A stretch of DNA of 64,000 nt from contig JAIVFJ010000021.1 in NCBI GenBank assembly GCA_025765615.1, forward strand, positions 372,001 to 436,000, read 5' to 3'. The translations under genes were made by a program, and so were the position numbers. Below the pieces are notes generated by a model. That model saw nothing but the letters and a program-made list of their open reading frames with translations, was not told the DNA's origin and did not search any database. How positions within the stretch are numbered: position 1 is the first letter of the stretch; each line of letters starts with the position of its first letter. This DNA is from Zopfochytrium polystomum. Lineage: Eukaryota > Chytridiomycota > Chytridiomycetes > Chytridiales > Chytridiaceae. Positions 8,786 through 24,320 of this stretch are shown in pieces.

Positions 8786-11700
8786 ATGACTTCATCGCAA
8801 GGGTCGAGCCATGGCAACGGATTCTTGTACGGTGGTGCCGTCTCGAATGGTGAGAGTCGCGCGAGTGCGCGGGCGAGCCTCTTCTGTCTTCATTCGCTTT
8901 GGGGTCTTTACTTGGCGGGGATCTTTGAAGATCACCCGGCTGAATTGGACGCGTTTTTCCCCGCGAAGTTGTATGCCACACCGACGAAGCCTCTGACACT
9001 TGTTCTCTTGGATCCGCTGCAAATCCAGGGAATAACTCTCTTCATAACCGTGTGCGCCCTCACGCATCTCGCTTGCCTCCGTTTGCTAGCACAAGTGAAA
9101 CGTTATTCACCTCCCAGCAAACTAGCCATAGCGATACCGATGACCTCTTTGCTTCTCTTGACCAAGGACGGCCGGCACTGATCACAACCTCAACCGTGGA
9201 AACAATCGGTTCCCATCGATCTGACTCGCACCATTCACAATCGCCAACGTCACCTTTATCACAATCCTCGTCAGTTTCGCCGTTTTTGACACAGCCTACT
9301 AGTCGATCAAGCTCACGACGCCATGTCTCACAGTCGTCCACCCCGGTGGGTGATGCCTTCGCACAGAGTCCCATTGGAGGCGTTCCTTCTCGGCCGGGAT
9401 CTGCAGCGAGCAATTTGAAGTCGAGATCGCCTGCAGGATCAGCCTTTGCTCCTGGAGGCAGTGCAGAGGCAAGCACCCCACCTGCTGGCTTGAATCCATA
9501 CGCAGCAGCAAGATTGGCGCGTAGTGCAGCACGGGCCAGAGATCCCTTGAGTGCTGCTGCGTCTCTGTTCTCCCCTGCTACATCTGCCACCTCCTCACGG
9601 CCCGTAAGCGCAACATCATCCTCCACGAACTTTTTCGATGGTTTTGGTATTTCTGGTCCGGCAATTGCACAATCGTCAACGACGGCTCCCCCTGTTTCGG
9701 CTATGCGCGAAAACCGGGAGGAGAATGCGAGGAGTCGCCGTCCCAACCCATCCAGCAAAGTTCTTGATGCTCTTGGCTTTGGCAATCTACCTCCGCCTTC
9801 AGAAGCGGTAAGCTTCACACCTACATCGGTAGGAGGGGAATCGTCTGAAGCAGGAAACTCGGCCCCCGCGATTGTTCCAACCTCGAAGTCTGTTCCACGG
9901 TTGATTAAGTCAGATCTTGCCCCGACCAATGGCGCCACTTCTGCGCCCCGCACAAAGGTGACTCCGACTGTTCAGCAGCAATATTTTCAGCCTGATGTCA
10001 CAGGTATTATCTTGTTGTTTGATCGTGGAACAGGAACCTAACTTGAATGGATTTGATGCAGAAAACGAGCCTGTCGGCGTTCCGAAGTCATCGGCGCCTT
10101 CTATCCGCCCTCCTCCAGTTGTGGATGCCACACCACTACCACCTCCACCACAAGGCATGGCCTCAACCCCGGCTCGCGTATATCAGCAACACTTCACCCG
10201 GTCAAGACTTCCTCCAACATCCCACACGACATTGGTGGATTCCAGCATCGCAAGAGGAAACGTTTTTACCGTTCCACCCCAACCAGCTCCTTTATTTGTT
10301 CCAGAATCCGAAGACATCACACCGTCTGGCCCAGCTGTGACTGATGAGCCTCCTATTCAAAACATTGCAAAAGAGCCGGCCGAAGAGCCCCGTACGGCAA
10401 TAGCCTCCCGCCCAGCTACAACGAGTTTTTTCGATAAGTTTTTCGGTGTCGTTGATTCAGCTGAAGAAGCAAAATATTCTGAGGCGCTGCCTCTACCCCC
10501 ACCTCCTGCTGCTGCACCGCAAGAAGATGACATTTTTACCCGACTGGCTGAAGGTGGTAATATCGAGGACACGTCCGTTATGCTGATAAACTCCCAAATA
10601 GCTGGAGTAGTAGACGAGCAGGTGGTTCCGGACACTCATTACACCCCGGCAACTGATAAGCGTACTCCTCCAACGACCGTAGCTGAGAGACCCATGGATG
10701 GATGGGATGAAGCCATGCTCGAAGATTTTGAAGATGTCATCACAACAAGCGCTTCTCCTGTCAGGCTACAACCAAATCATGCCTTTGGGGAAACACTGGC
10801 TGAGGGTGCTTTCCAAAGCTTTGCTCACAACCAAAGCGCAGAGCCGGTCCACTTCAACGCTAGCGTGGAGCCGGAAACTTTTGAGCAAGGCGATGCACTT
10901 GACCTTGACGACCTGGTCTTTGGATCCGAAACAGGAGTTTCGAAACTGCAGCAGTTGCCAGAGCCTATTACGCAAGAGAATTCGTCTTCCATTGAGGAGT
11001 CAAACTTTCCCTCGGAAGAGGTTGGAGAAGTCATTCCCTTTAGTGGCGAGAACGTTGGATTGCCCCTTGAACTTCCGTATTCTGGACCTGCTGTACATGG
11101 ACAAATTATGCCGGAACCTGCGCAGGAAACGTTTGAAAATCCACCCTCAAATGTCACTGGTGGGCATAATGAAGAAATTAGTGGATACGAGCACTCAATT
11201 CCGCACGAGCCTTCTCGACTTTGGGGCGATTTTGCGTATGCGCCAACCTCGGATCCCATTGGAGTGGCTTCACATCCCGGGCACCAAGATCAGCTCCCGT
11301 TGACGGGCGATTCCCTGGAGGAAAGGCGCAGCGCCTTTCATTTGGATGACAGTACACCAGTGGAACGTAAGGGTTTTCGGAATCTCGTTCATTTGGTTGA
11401 ATCTTTTCTTTTCAGGCGGAGAAGTCTCCGAAGAAAATCCGTTTGCGGCAAGTGGACCCTCCAGCTCAACCTCGTTCTTTGACTTTCCACTTTCCAAGCC
11501 AACACAAGACCATCAGAACCAGACTTTTTCAAGCTTCGACCAGACGCAATACATTTCTGGAAGTTCTTCCCAGGAGCAGACAGAAGAAGATTTTTTCAAC
11601 TCGTTCTCGACTGGTCGTATCGAGCAGCCTCAGTCCATGTTCGAATCGGCCGTTCCCAGTCAAAGCTTTCCACTTCCTGGAAACATCGCAGCAATGAGTG

Positions 11701-14700
11701 AGCCTCCACAGCCAGTCCAGGAGTCTCATTACGCGGAGCAGTTTCCCACTGCTCCAGTGGAAGTACAGGGCACAGACGCGGACTTTTTCAGCTCTTGGGG
11801 TGTTCCGGGTGGTGCAATTAACCTGGAGGAGGCGACAACTAGCGATCCGTCTCCTTTCGAGGAAAAGAAAGATGAGACAGCTTTGTCAGAGCATCGATCA
11901 TTCAATCAGACAGCTTCTGGTGCAGCTGGTCATTCTTCGTGGACATCAACTTACATCGAGAGCTCAGAAGAACAGCGGTCGTTCAGTCAGAGCGCCCCGC
12001 AGGCAGTCGGTCATTCCTCGTGGTCCTCAACTTACCTGGAGAATGACGTTGGGGTTGAAAAAGCTGCTGATCCTGAAAATAGTTATGATTCGGAGCCAGT
12101 CAAGCATCCTGCCGAACCAGTTTTCGCGGAGCCTCCGGCCATTGGGCCAGACGCCGTGTATCCGCAAGGAGACAGGGTGTATGCGCAAGGAGACGCTATG
12201 TATCCGCAAGGAGACGCCGTGTATCCCCAAGAAGACGGCGCGTATCCCCAACGTGAAGAAGTGGCCGTGTTTCAGCAAGGAGAGTCTGTGTATGGGCAAC
12301 GAGAGGCCGTGCATTTCCAAGGAGATGCCACGTATCTGCAAGGAGACGCCGTTTATTCCCAAGAGGACGCGTTTCCAACACAAGACTTATATGGAGAACA
12401 GACAGGCACCGCTGATGGTCGTTTCCAACAGTGGGAATACCAGGACCAGCACAACTACAATGAAGGCGTTCTTACACAGGAGCAAACTAATGGTGTGGAC
12501 CACGGCACGGATCACCAAAGCGCGCGCGTTACGACTTTAAGCGAAGGCATTCCTTTCGAAGGAGCTCCGTATAACGGCGCAACGAATAATGTTTATGACA
12601 ACTCAGATTATTCAATGGAGCCGGTTGCGCAACATCCATCAGACCCGTATGCAAACGGCCTTCACGAGCACAATGTCGATCCTGCGGAAGTAATTTATCC
12701 GCAGCAAGTATCGGACTTTGAGAGTGACGCATTTAGTCATGGTCACTACCAAAGTGTAGATTCAAACGGTTTGGTGCATCGCGTTGAGTTACTTCGAACA
12801 GAAGCTTTAGCAAGCGCGTCTTCGCCGACAAACCGTCCACCCGCTCAATTTGGCCCTAACGATGCAGTGAGTCACGAGAACTTCAAGACAGCTTCTTCTG
12901 AACGGCCAGTCTGTGCAACGTGTGGTCGTGCCAATCAGCCGGGCAGCTCATTTTGCGGCGGATGCGGAATGCGCTTGGCTAAAGTCCTCTCTCCTGCAAC
13001 TGGGACTTCTACGAATCCTGGATTCGCTCCGAACCAACAACCTCAACACCAGCTGGTGGCACCAACAGAGACGAAATTCGAACCGTCGAATGTACCACTT
13101 GCCCAAATGCCCCCACCCGCACCACCTATGGCCACACCCCCTCCCTCAGCGATCTCGACCGCTCCGTATCAATCTCGTTCCCAAAGAAGGTCACGGCCAG
13201 GTATTACGCGTACTCCAAGCAATGATCCTTCCCTTGTTTATGATGGGAGCTTTCCACGCGAGTCCCCTTCGACGATCCCTTCGCCGACACCGTTCAACGT
13301 GTACGGACAGCCACAGCTTCATCAGGATCCACAGTGGCAAACACATGCTCATGAGTCAGCACAGCCGGGCGGCTTTGTTGACCCTCTCGGACGGCACCGT
13401 GGCCACTCGATTGCATCGTGGGGCTTCGGCGGCAAACTCGTCGTGACGAAGCCTCGCATTGTTCAACGGATGGGAGCAGTCGGCATGGGCAAATGGACTG
13501 CGCCGGGTCCTATCCATATTTATCCGGTACAAAGTGTCCTATTCGAGGGCGAGGCTCTCTCCGGCCAAGTTCCAAAATTTCCAGGACCTCTAATAGGTGG
13601 TAAAAGCAAGTTGAAGAAGAAGGATATTGTGAAGCTCGCGGAGGACGGTGTGAAACAAGCGGAAACGGATTTAGTCGGCATAAAGTCGCGAATCGCAGCT
13701 GAGTCGCAATGGCGCGGAGGTGTGGCGGTAGTTGGTGCGTCTGAAGATATTGCGAACGCTGAGGACTGGCTCATTCTGTGGAAACTGGTCAAGCTGATGG
13801 TCGAGCAGGACGGTGCTATTATAGGGTAATACCTTTTTTTTCAGGGAAGTTTTCTGAGTCATTTCTAGCCCCAAATCAGAACAGAGCCACAGCGCCCTTT
13901 TGGAAATCTTCCGCCCGGCTTCTCCGGAGCCAACATCCACCCTTGCTATGGTCGAAAACGCAATTATAGTGGGAAATCGACGAAGCGCCATCGACATCGC
14001 CGTCTCTGTTGGACAATTCGCGCTTGCTTTGGCCATTGCAGCTCAAACTGATAAAGAAGTCTTTGCGGAAGTAACACTTCAATATGCTCGGGAAACGTTC
14101 GGTCTACCATTAGATCAACGAGAAAGGGTTGCGTCGGTGAATGAACCTAATCCTGTCATTCAGGTTATGATAAGCATGTTTGGAGGGCGCGGACCAGCAA
14201 GTGCCGCTGACTTTTTGGCTGCTTCCGATCAAAATGGAGAACTTTCTACTCCTCTCATTTCGAGGTGGCGGGATGTCGCGATGGCCATTCTAGCGAATCG
14301 GTGTCCCGGTGACACTCCTACACTCGTAGCCCTCGGTGACCAGCTTCGACAGCGGGGCCGCGTCGCCGCTGCTCATGTCTGGTTTGTTTCAACTCGCCTC
14401 CTGCGTTCCGTTTGGTTCTAATGCATGATTACTCAGCTACGTTCTTGTGAATAAGTCTATCCCCCTGAATGGGCCTGACGGCAGTAATACACGAGTTGTG
14501 CTTCTCGGAGTTGATCATCTTCGGAAACCGACCACGTTTTCCCGCAATTTCCATGCCTTGCACTTGACGGAGATCTTCGAATACAGCCAAACATTAATGA
14601 ACAATCTGGGGACCGCAGGATGCCTTCCGCACCTTCAGGCGTATAAGCTTACCTACGCGTGGTGGCTGGCAGATCATGGATTTGGAGACATTTCTACTCG

Positions 14701-17120
14701 ATACTGCGATGCTGTCGAGCAAATTCTGAAAACCTACTCAAAGGGAGCCGTTTATTTCCATCAAACCTTTTTCAATGCTTTAAGGGAGCTCGTTGACCGG
14801 AACGCGAATGCTCAAAACAAAGCTGGGGCAAGCGCAGTGTCAGATGGAAAAGACACTGGATCGTGGCTTTCAAGAATGGCGAAGTTAGACACGCTAGTGA
14901 CTGGACTTAATCGACTGATGAACGCCTCAGTGGGCGAAGCCCCACCCCCGCCGTCTTCCAAACCCCCGTCGAGGAACGCCTCTTACCCCGGAGTGACGCT
15001 TCAAGGAACAGACGATGTCGCATCCTCATCATCACCAAGAGTGATGTGGCCGAGTTCGTCTCCTTTTCCTGCAATGTTTTCAACCAGTGAAACCCCCCCA
15101 CCTGTGGCGAGGAGCGGCTCTGGCCCGCTGTCGGCGCTGTCTCTTCCCACTCCCCCACCAGTTTTAAGAACAGGATCGGTGCCTTTCTCCGCGCCGGATT
15201 ATAACCAGAATCCGCAAGAGCTGAATATTGACCAACATGCGTGGACTGGGTTTGACCCCGCGTTTGGAGGCAACCCTGACTCTTCTGTAGCTTACAACGA
15301 TGGCCAACAGCACTTCCAAGCCGAATACTCTGAACAATGGAACACTCAAAGCGGTGATCATTCGTACTCGCAGTTGGACGGACAGGGCGAACAATCGCAG
15401 CAAGAATGGGGTAACGATGCCGTCCAGCCTCCCTCCCACTGGAACGGCGAGGCCAATCCGCCTCAGGAGTGGAACGGTCAAAGTCAACAATGGAGTGGTG
15501 GCTGGGTGGATGAAACCCAGTTCGATGGCAGTGCAATGGCGCAGGCTCCAGGCTATGACTATACGAACCCCGGTCACGCTGCGAACCCTATTCACTCGCA
15601 AAACGATTATTCTCAGCCCAACCAACCGGATTTCGATCAGTACAATGCTTCAGAACAGGCATTCAATGAATCACAGCAGAGTTATGGCAATGGTCCGTTT
15701 GAAAACGCCACAGTACAATATGAATCAGTAAACCCTGATACGACCACAACGCAATTAGTAGAGCCAGCCGTGATCGGGGCGCCCCTTCCGACACCACCAC
15801 CGGTTCAATCGGGTGTTGCAAAACCGAATCCACAACCAGACGACTTTGACGACCTTGGTCTCTCGAACACGTCTCTGCGGCCCAACAAAGGACTCATTAG
15901 TTCGACCGAGCCGATCAAAACCGATGACAACATAGGTGAGTTTTCGAAATAACCAACGCCTTTGGATCTAACTGGAAAGAATCAGGGTCCAACGCGGCGG
16001 AGCCCCAACCGAGTGCCGCAGCAGCGGGTTCTTCAGCATCGTCGGCTGCATCTTCGAACCGTAGCTCAGGAATTTTCAGTTTCATTCCTTCTTTCGGCTG
16101 GGGAGCAAAGAAAGAGGACAAACCGGCTGTCAAAGTTGCCGACCTGGGCGAAGGGAACCAGCTCGTTTTTGATCCTGTCCAGAAGCGTTGGGTCTCAAAG
16201 AAAACGGGAACCCCCGTATCAACTGCGAAAGAGGTTCCACCACCTCCGATGGCCTCAAGCTGGAGTGCTCCAGCGAGCCGAAATACCACACCTGCCCCTC
16301 CTCGTAAGTCTTGGTTTCTGGTCATGACAAACCTTGTCGTTGACCATCTTTGAAGCCTTTTTGAAACCTGCTGGCGGAAATGACGGAAATCCTCCTGCAA
16401 GGGCATCCAGTGCCAATCCTCAAATGGATGGACTGCCCCCGATTTCGGACGGATCCGGGCGACTGGGATCAAGTGGCAGTGTGAGCAGTATCACCAGCAA
16501 CCGCGGTGTTCGCCGCGGGGCGCGAAACAAATACGTCGACATTATGAACCCAGATAGTGGAAAATCGAGCGGATCTTCGACCCCCAGTGCCTCAGCCATG
16601 TCGTTTTTGCCTGTAGCTGGCGTTCAATTCACCGACGGCACTTCTGCGTCGGCGTCTCGGCCGAATGTATTCATGGTTAGTGTTGTTGGCGTGGGCGCGT
16701 CTGGCATGAACTAACTGGCTTCCCCCCCTCCGTACAAAGCCTTCTCCGGCAACGTCTTCGTCTAGTGTGATGGATGAACTTCTCGGTTCCAGCGAAGCTG
16801 TTGCCGCGCAGGAGCACCCCGCGTTCAAGGGTTCCGCGCCAAACAACCCGCCACCACAATTTCATCAGCAGCAGTTGGCTCAGCAGCGCCAATCCCAAAC
16901 CAATCGGTGGGATTCGCAGGGGGCAGACGGTGGTGCTCCTCGCCAGGAACTGTCCCGTCCGCCGGTTGCAGGGCGGACCGCCAGCGGTGGGACCCTCGTC
17001 GGAGGAGGTAACGGCGCCGGGGGGGCATTGCCACCAAGACCAGGACCTCGGCCGAGCAGCAACAGGATGGCGACCGCAGTTGCACACGGAGGTGGTGGGT
17101 CAGCTCCCATGGATATATAG
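8786..17120 (+). CDS. SEC16: COPII coat assembly protein Sec16
   Basis: Nine exons: 8786-8849, 9029-10003, 10062-11366, 11416-13825, 13869-14381, 14437-15935, 15986-16303, 16356-16675, 16740-17120. They join in frame to 2594 residues; introns are 43-179 nt, some with CTAAC branch sites. Sec16 scaffolds COPII assembly at ER exit sites and binds Sec23/24, Sec31 and Sar1. The long N-terminal half is disordered and Ser/Pro-rich. Near residues 1026-1110 lie about ten imperfect 8-residue repeats of the type YPQGDAVY. A four-Cys zinc ribbon (CATCGR..CGGCG) sits at about 1280-1305. The conserved central domain starts near 1435 (DPLGRHRGHSIASWGFGGKL) and includes AAHVCYVLVNKSIPL across exons 5-6. The C-terminal ADLGEGNQLVFDPVQKRWV motif near 2300 matches the conserved Sec16 tail. 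The start codon is the least certain point; a T-rich tract precedes it. Confidence 0.9.
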
Positions 17121-17524
17121 TGGGTTGTTGCGCCCGGTGTTCTCGTTCGTTCAGAAAGGAAACGTGTTTTTTAGCCAATATCGCCTTGTTTTATAAAATG
17201 CCCCTTAGATGGACTTGTGAAGAGAGAGGGAAGATATTGTTGGGTTGGCGGGCTTGGTGACGGAGTGAAAGAGAGAGATGCGACAGGGAAAAAAAAAAAA
17301 AAAATAGAAGGCCGCCTGTCTCTGGGTCTGCCTGTCTGTCTGCCCTGTCTGTCTGTCTGTCTCTCTTGTCCACCCATCTTGCAGCCTGCCGCTCGCTCCC
17401 CCAGCAACACCCACACACACACACACACACACCCCCACAAACACAAAGTCTGGACTGAGGAGACGCATTCGACGCCGCCCGCCGTCCAGCATCGCCAACC
17501 GCCTCTAGGTCCTGGACCCTGGCG
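17121..17524. other. Low-complexity spacer between SEC16 and the SRPK gene
   Basis: Contains an A-run at 17288-17304, a CTGT-rich stretch near 17320-17365 and an AC microsatellite near 17410-17435. No gene was seen. Confidence 0.6.
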
Positions 17525-20818
<3,294 letters not shown>

Positions 20819-21325
20819 TCGTAGGGTGGCAGCAGAAGTTGGACTGTTTAGCGCGCAACGCCTCCCACTTGCGCGGTTATTTGCGTGTGTTTTCTCCTCT
20901 TTTTTTTTTTTTTTTTTTTTCGGTTTTGGAGGTGGAGGGGGGGTTCATTGGTTTTTTCTTTCGGACGTGGTGGGAGGTGGATTGCGGCGAGGTTGGGGGA
21001 GGCGGGCGTCGCGCGGGCGAGGCGGAGACGGACGGCCCGCCTCTGGCAAGACCAAGAACAAACGACAAACAGAAAAAAAGAAACAGAAGAAACAGAAGAG
21101 AAGAGAAGGAAAGAGCGTGCGAGCAAGAAAAAGAAAGAAAACAAATCATTGCAGAGACAGAGCGACAGAGACACAGACAGAGACGGCGCAGAGGGATGGA
21201 AAAATAGAGAGAGAGATTGTGTTGCATGGGCGGCGCACTGACTGACCCACAGGGCGACCGACCGAAAAAACCGCGACCGACCGACCGACAGACAGACAGA
21301 CAGACCAAAAAGGAATAAAGGAATC
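20819..21325. other. Purine-rich intergenic spacer
   Basis: Holds a T-run at 20903-20920, then AGAA- and GACAGA-rich sequence leading into the next start codon. No gene was recognised; the 5' control region of the ChaC gene is expected here. Confidence 0.5.
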
Positions 21326-21947
21326 ATGTCGCCATTTTCCGGTGCAGCGCCGGCGGCGGCGGCGGCGGCGGCGATCGCAGGGGCGGCCGACGACTTCTGG
21401 ATGTAAGCCTCTCGCCCCCCCCCCTCGAACTCTGTCTGTCCTTGCCCCCCTCCTCTTTCTTACACAACAACCCCCAACCCGGAAGGAACTCCCTCACGAT
21501 GATTGCCTGTTGTGTGTTTCACGCTTCATCTCGCGATCTTGCCTTGATACCATCCACACCAACCCTCGTTCAACCCAACAGACTGCTGGCGAGATTCCCC
21601 TTTCGCAAACCGTACGCCTCATCCCTAACCCTCCCACTTCCCCGCCTTTCCCCTTCCCCACCCCCCCAAACCCCCTTCCCCCCCACCTCACCCCAGCTTC
21701 GGCTACGGCTCGCTCATCTGGAAGATCGACTTTCCCTTCTCCCGCCGCGTCATTGGGTACGTGCCTGGCGTCGTGCGGCGGTTCTGGCAAGGCTCGCACG
21801 ACCACCGCGGCACGCCCGACACCCCCGGCCGCGTGGTGACGCTGCTGACGGCCCGGGAGTGGCGGGACCGCTGGCGCGCCGCCGACGAGACGGTCCGCGG
21901 AGACGATGATGATGAGACAATTTCGTCGTGCTGGGGGGTGCGTGTGT

Positions 21948-21985
<38 letters not shown>

Positions 21986-22792
21986 GATTAACCTCAACGC
22001 ACAACGCACGCACACGCCTCGCTCGCTCTCGCGCGCGCCCACGTTCACCTTAAAAGGTTGCGTACAAAGTGCCGCCCGAGCACGTCCCGAGCGTGCGCGA
22101 CCACCTCGACTTTCGGGAGAAGAACGGGTACCAGACGCTCTACGTGTCGGTGCTTCGACCCGGCGACGGCGGCGGGAAGGACGCGGCGGCCGGGCCGCCG
22201 CCGGTCGTGGTCGTGCCGCGCGCGCTCGTCTACGTCGCGACCACCGACAACCACGCGTTCCTCGGGCCCGCCCCGCTGCGCGACATGGCGCGCCAGATTT
22301 CGGTGACGCGGGGCCCGAGCGGCCGGAATTTGGAATGTAAGGTTTTCGCGGCACTCCTCCCTTGTGTACTTTGTTCAGCCGCAACCTGGATTTTTGTAAC
22401 TGTGCGAGTTGCTTTTTTTTTTTTTTTTTTAATGTTTGGCAGACTTTCTGAACCTCGCGGCGGCGGTGCGTGTGATTTCGTCGACGCCGGCGGCGGCGGC
22501 GGCAACCGGGCACATGCGGTCTGTCAAGCACCCCGACGCGCACCTCGAGGCGCTCCACGCCGCGATCGTCGAGTACCAAGGAAAGACCGCGGCGGCGGCG
22601 GAGACCGGCGGCGACGGGCACGAGGAGGAGCAGGAGGCGTGGGCGCGCCGGCGGGCGTACATGCTTTCGGATTTAGAGCGTCTGGCGGCGGCCGGGGCCG
22701 TCGGGTGCTCGGTGGCCGCGGACGAGGGCGAAGGGTGGGAGGGGGTGGCGGTTCGGCTGAAGAAGTGGGAGGACGCCGGGAGGGCAGGTTAA
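21326..22792 (+). CDS. Glutathione-specific gamma-glutamylcyclotransferase (ChaC family)
   Basis: Exons 21326-21402, 21697-21937, 22057-22336 and 22443-22792 join in frame to 315 residues. ChaC enzymes release 5-oxoproline and Cys-Gly from glutathione in the cytosol. The signature FGYGSLIWK straddles the first junction. [23 protein letters not shown] and WGVAYKVP follow, all typical of the family, and the conserved Glu region lies in the [10 protein letters not shown] neighbourhood. The C-terminal part is longer and more Ala/Gly-rich than in yeast Gcg1 (232 residues), with an acidic insertion and an extended tail. Intron 1 (294 nt) is a C-rich tract, intron 2 contains a T-run of about 33 nt, and intron 3 has another T-run. 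The coding sequence is very GC-rich, unlike the flanks. Confidence 0.88.
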
Positions 22793-22839
22793 AAGAAGGG
22801 AGGAAGGGCGGGGGGAGGTTTGGGAGTCGAGGTGGTCCC

Positions 22840-22987
22840 AGAACTGCGGTTTTCGTTTTTATATTTTTTTTTTTTTTATATTACAACGGACGGTGTCGGT
22901 TGGGACAAAAAGGGCGGGAGGGGAATAGACGAAAAACGATGGTGCTCATTCCTCTGATCGACTACGTTACGAGCGCACTCAAATTAC
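22840..22987 (+). repeat. Diverged direct repeat, copy 1 (ChaC 3' flank)
   Basis: Resembles 24150-24258 in order and wording: GTTTTCGTTTT then T-run, GTTGGGACAAAA, GGGAATAGACG, then GAGCGCACTCAAATTA. Copy 2 reads GTTTTCGTTTTA, GTTGGACAAAA, GGAAATAGATG and GAGGCGCACTCGAATTA. The two copies bracket the unresolved coiled-coil region. Confidence 0.6.
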
Positions 22988-22992
22988 AGTAA

Positions 22993-23865
22993 GTGGACAA
23001 GGGAGAAGGACCAGTCGAAGAAACAGCCAAGCGTGAACTCAGCAACAACAACTCTGCCAATCCAGTCATGGACCATGACGCCAACAACCGCTTGGCCAAC
23101 GAAAAGGCCGTCCTAAAGAGCTCGAAGAGCGAACCGCACTGCAAAGGTGATAGGACCTTGCCATATGAAACTCACATAGCAAAAAAGTTTATTTGCAATA
23201 AATCGACGATTGAACGGTCTGAATCAAACAAACAGGTACATATTACTGTACCTGGATTAAAATGACTCTCTCCCTTTTCTTCCACAACAGTTGAAAGCCG
23301 AAATTGGTGGCTGACTGCCCACAGTTCCCACCGATTACTGGCCACCGTCCAATAGGATAATATTGAACAGAAAGATGCCGTGATAAACCAGAAAGACGAA
23401 GCGATTTCCGCCGCCTTTGAAAAGGTGCTTTGACTAATTGAAGCCATCTGTTGCCTCACCCTTTCCACGACAGGAGAAAATTCTAATGGAGCAGACCTCT
23501 TCACAGCGGGCAGACGTTAACAAGTCCGTCGCCCAGTTTCAAGAAGATGCGGCAAAGGTACGTTGCATTTTGGTGGTATCTGTTTTGATCATTCTGCAGC
23601 CATGCTTTACCCTAACGCCTTGAAGGTTCAAGAAATGTACTCCGAGGCTCTTCGGCTGCATGCAGAGATGGACATCACCCAGGGGAGGAAGCGAGTGGCG
23701 GCACTGGCGGAAGCCTGCCAGAAAGGCGATGAGGAACATGCAGTTGAAAATTTAAGTGACCGTAAACAAAGATGTAATTTGGCCGCCAGGGTATTTGCCA
23801 TTAACTCCACACAACGCCCGCCCCCCATGAGACGAGAGACGAGAAAAATAAGATACCGAAACTAG
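22993..23865 (+). pseudogene. Unresolved coiled-coil coding region, possibly decayed
   Basis: Several exon-like pieces encode charged, heptad-like protein: 22993-23235, 23291-23306, 23356-23424, 23474-23557 and 23626-23865. Pieces 3 to 5 join cleanly with good GT..AG borders and a CTAAC branch site before 23626 (EQKDAVINQKDEAISAAFEK, then EKILMEQTSSQRADVNK, then VQEMYSEALRLHAEMD). The junction between the second and third pieces is off by one base, so a complete frame could not be built. It may be a small real coiled-coil gene with a missed border, or a frameshifted relic. No family was recognised. Confidence 0.35.
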
Positions 23866-24149
23866 CCCTTCCCAACCGCATTTCAGAAAGCCAGCGCCAA
23901 TCGCTTCTAAAAAATGAATTTTTCGAATAAAGCAAAGGGAATAAATATGCCATGCCGTTGCGTGGTTGCTGCTGGCTCGCCGTGGGTGGGAAGAACGGCA
24001 GCTCGGCATTGGGAGAATACCAAAACGGCAGTATAGGACGTGGAGCAAAAATTTATAATCCGCTAGATTAACCCTTCCACACCGACCATCATAAGTGAAT
24101 TCTAAGTTTCGTTAGCGCATCTACAATATTGGATGGAGGGTTTGGTTGC

Positions 24150-24258
24150 GGGGCTGCCGTTTTCGTTTTATTTTTTCTTTTTACAAAGGTTGGACAAAAG
24201 TCCAGAGGGAAATAGATGTAAAATAGTGCTTCGACTGCGTGAGGCGCACTCGAATTAG
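24150..24258 (+). repeat. Diverged direct repeat, copy 2
   Basis: Second copy of the block at 22840-22987, same orientation. Base identity was judged by eye only. Confidence 0.6.
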
Positions 24259-24320
24259 CACATACCTTTCTTTCTTTCTTTGACCAACTATTTGCCCCCC
24301 AAAACAAAGTTCTTCGTTTC

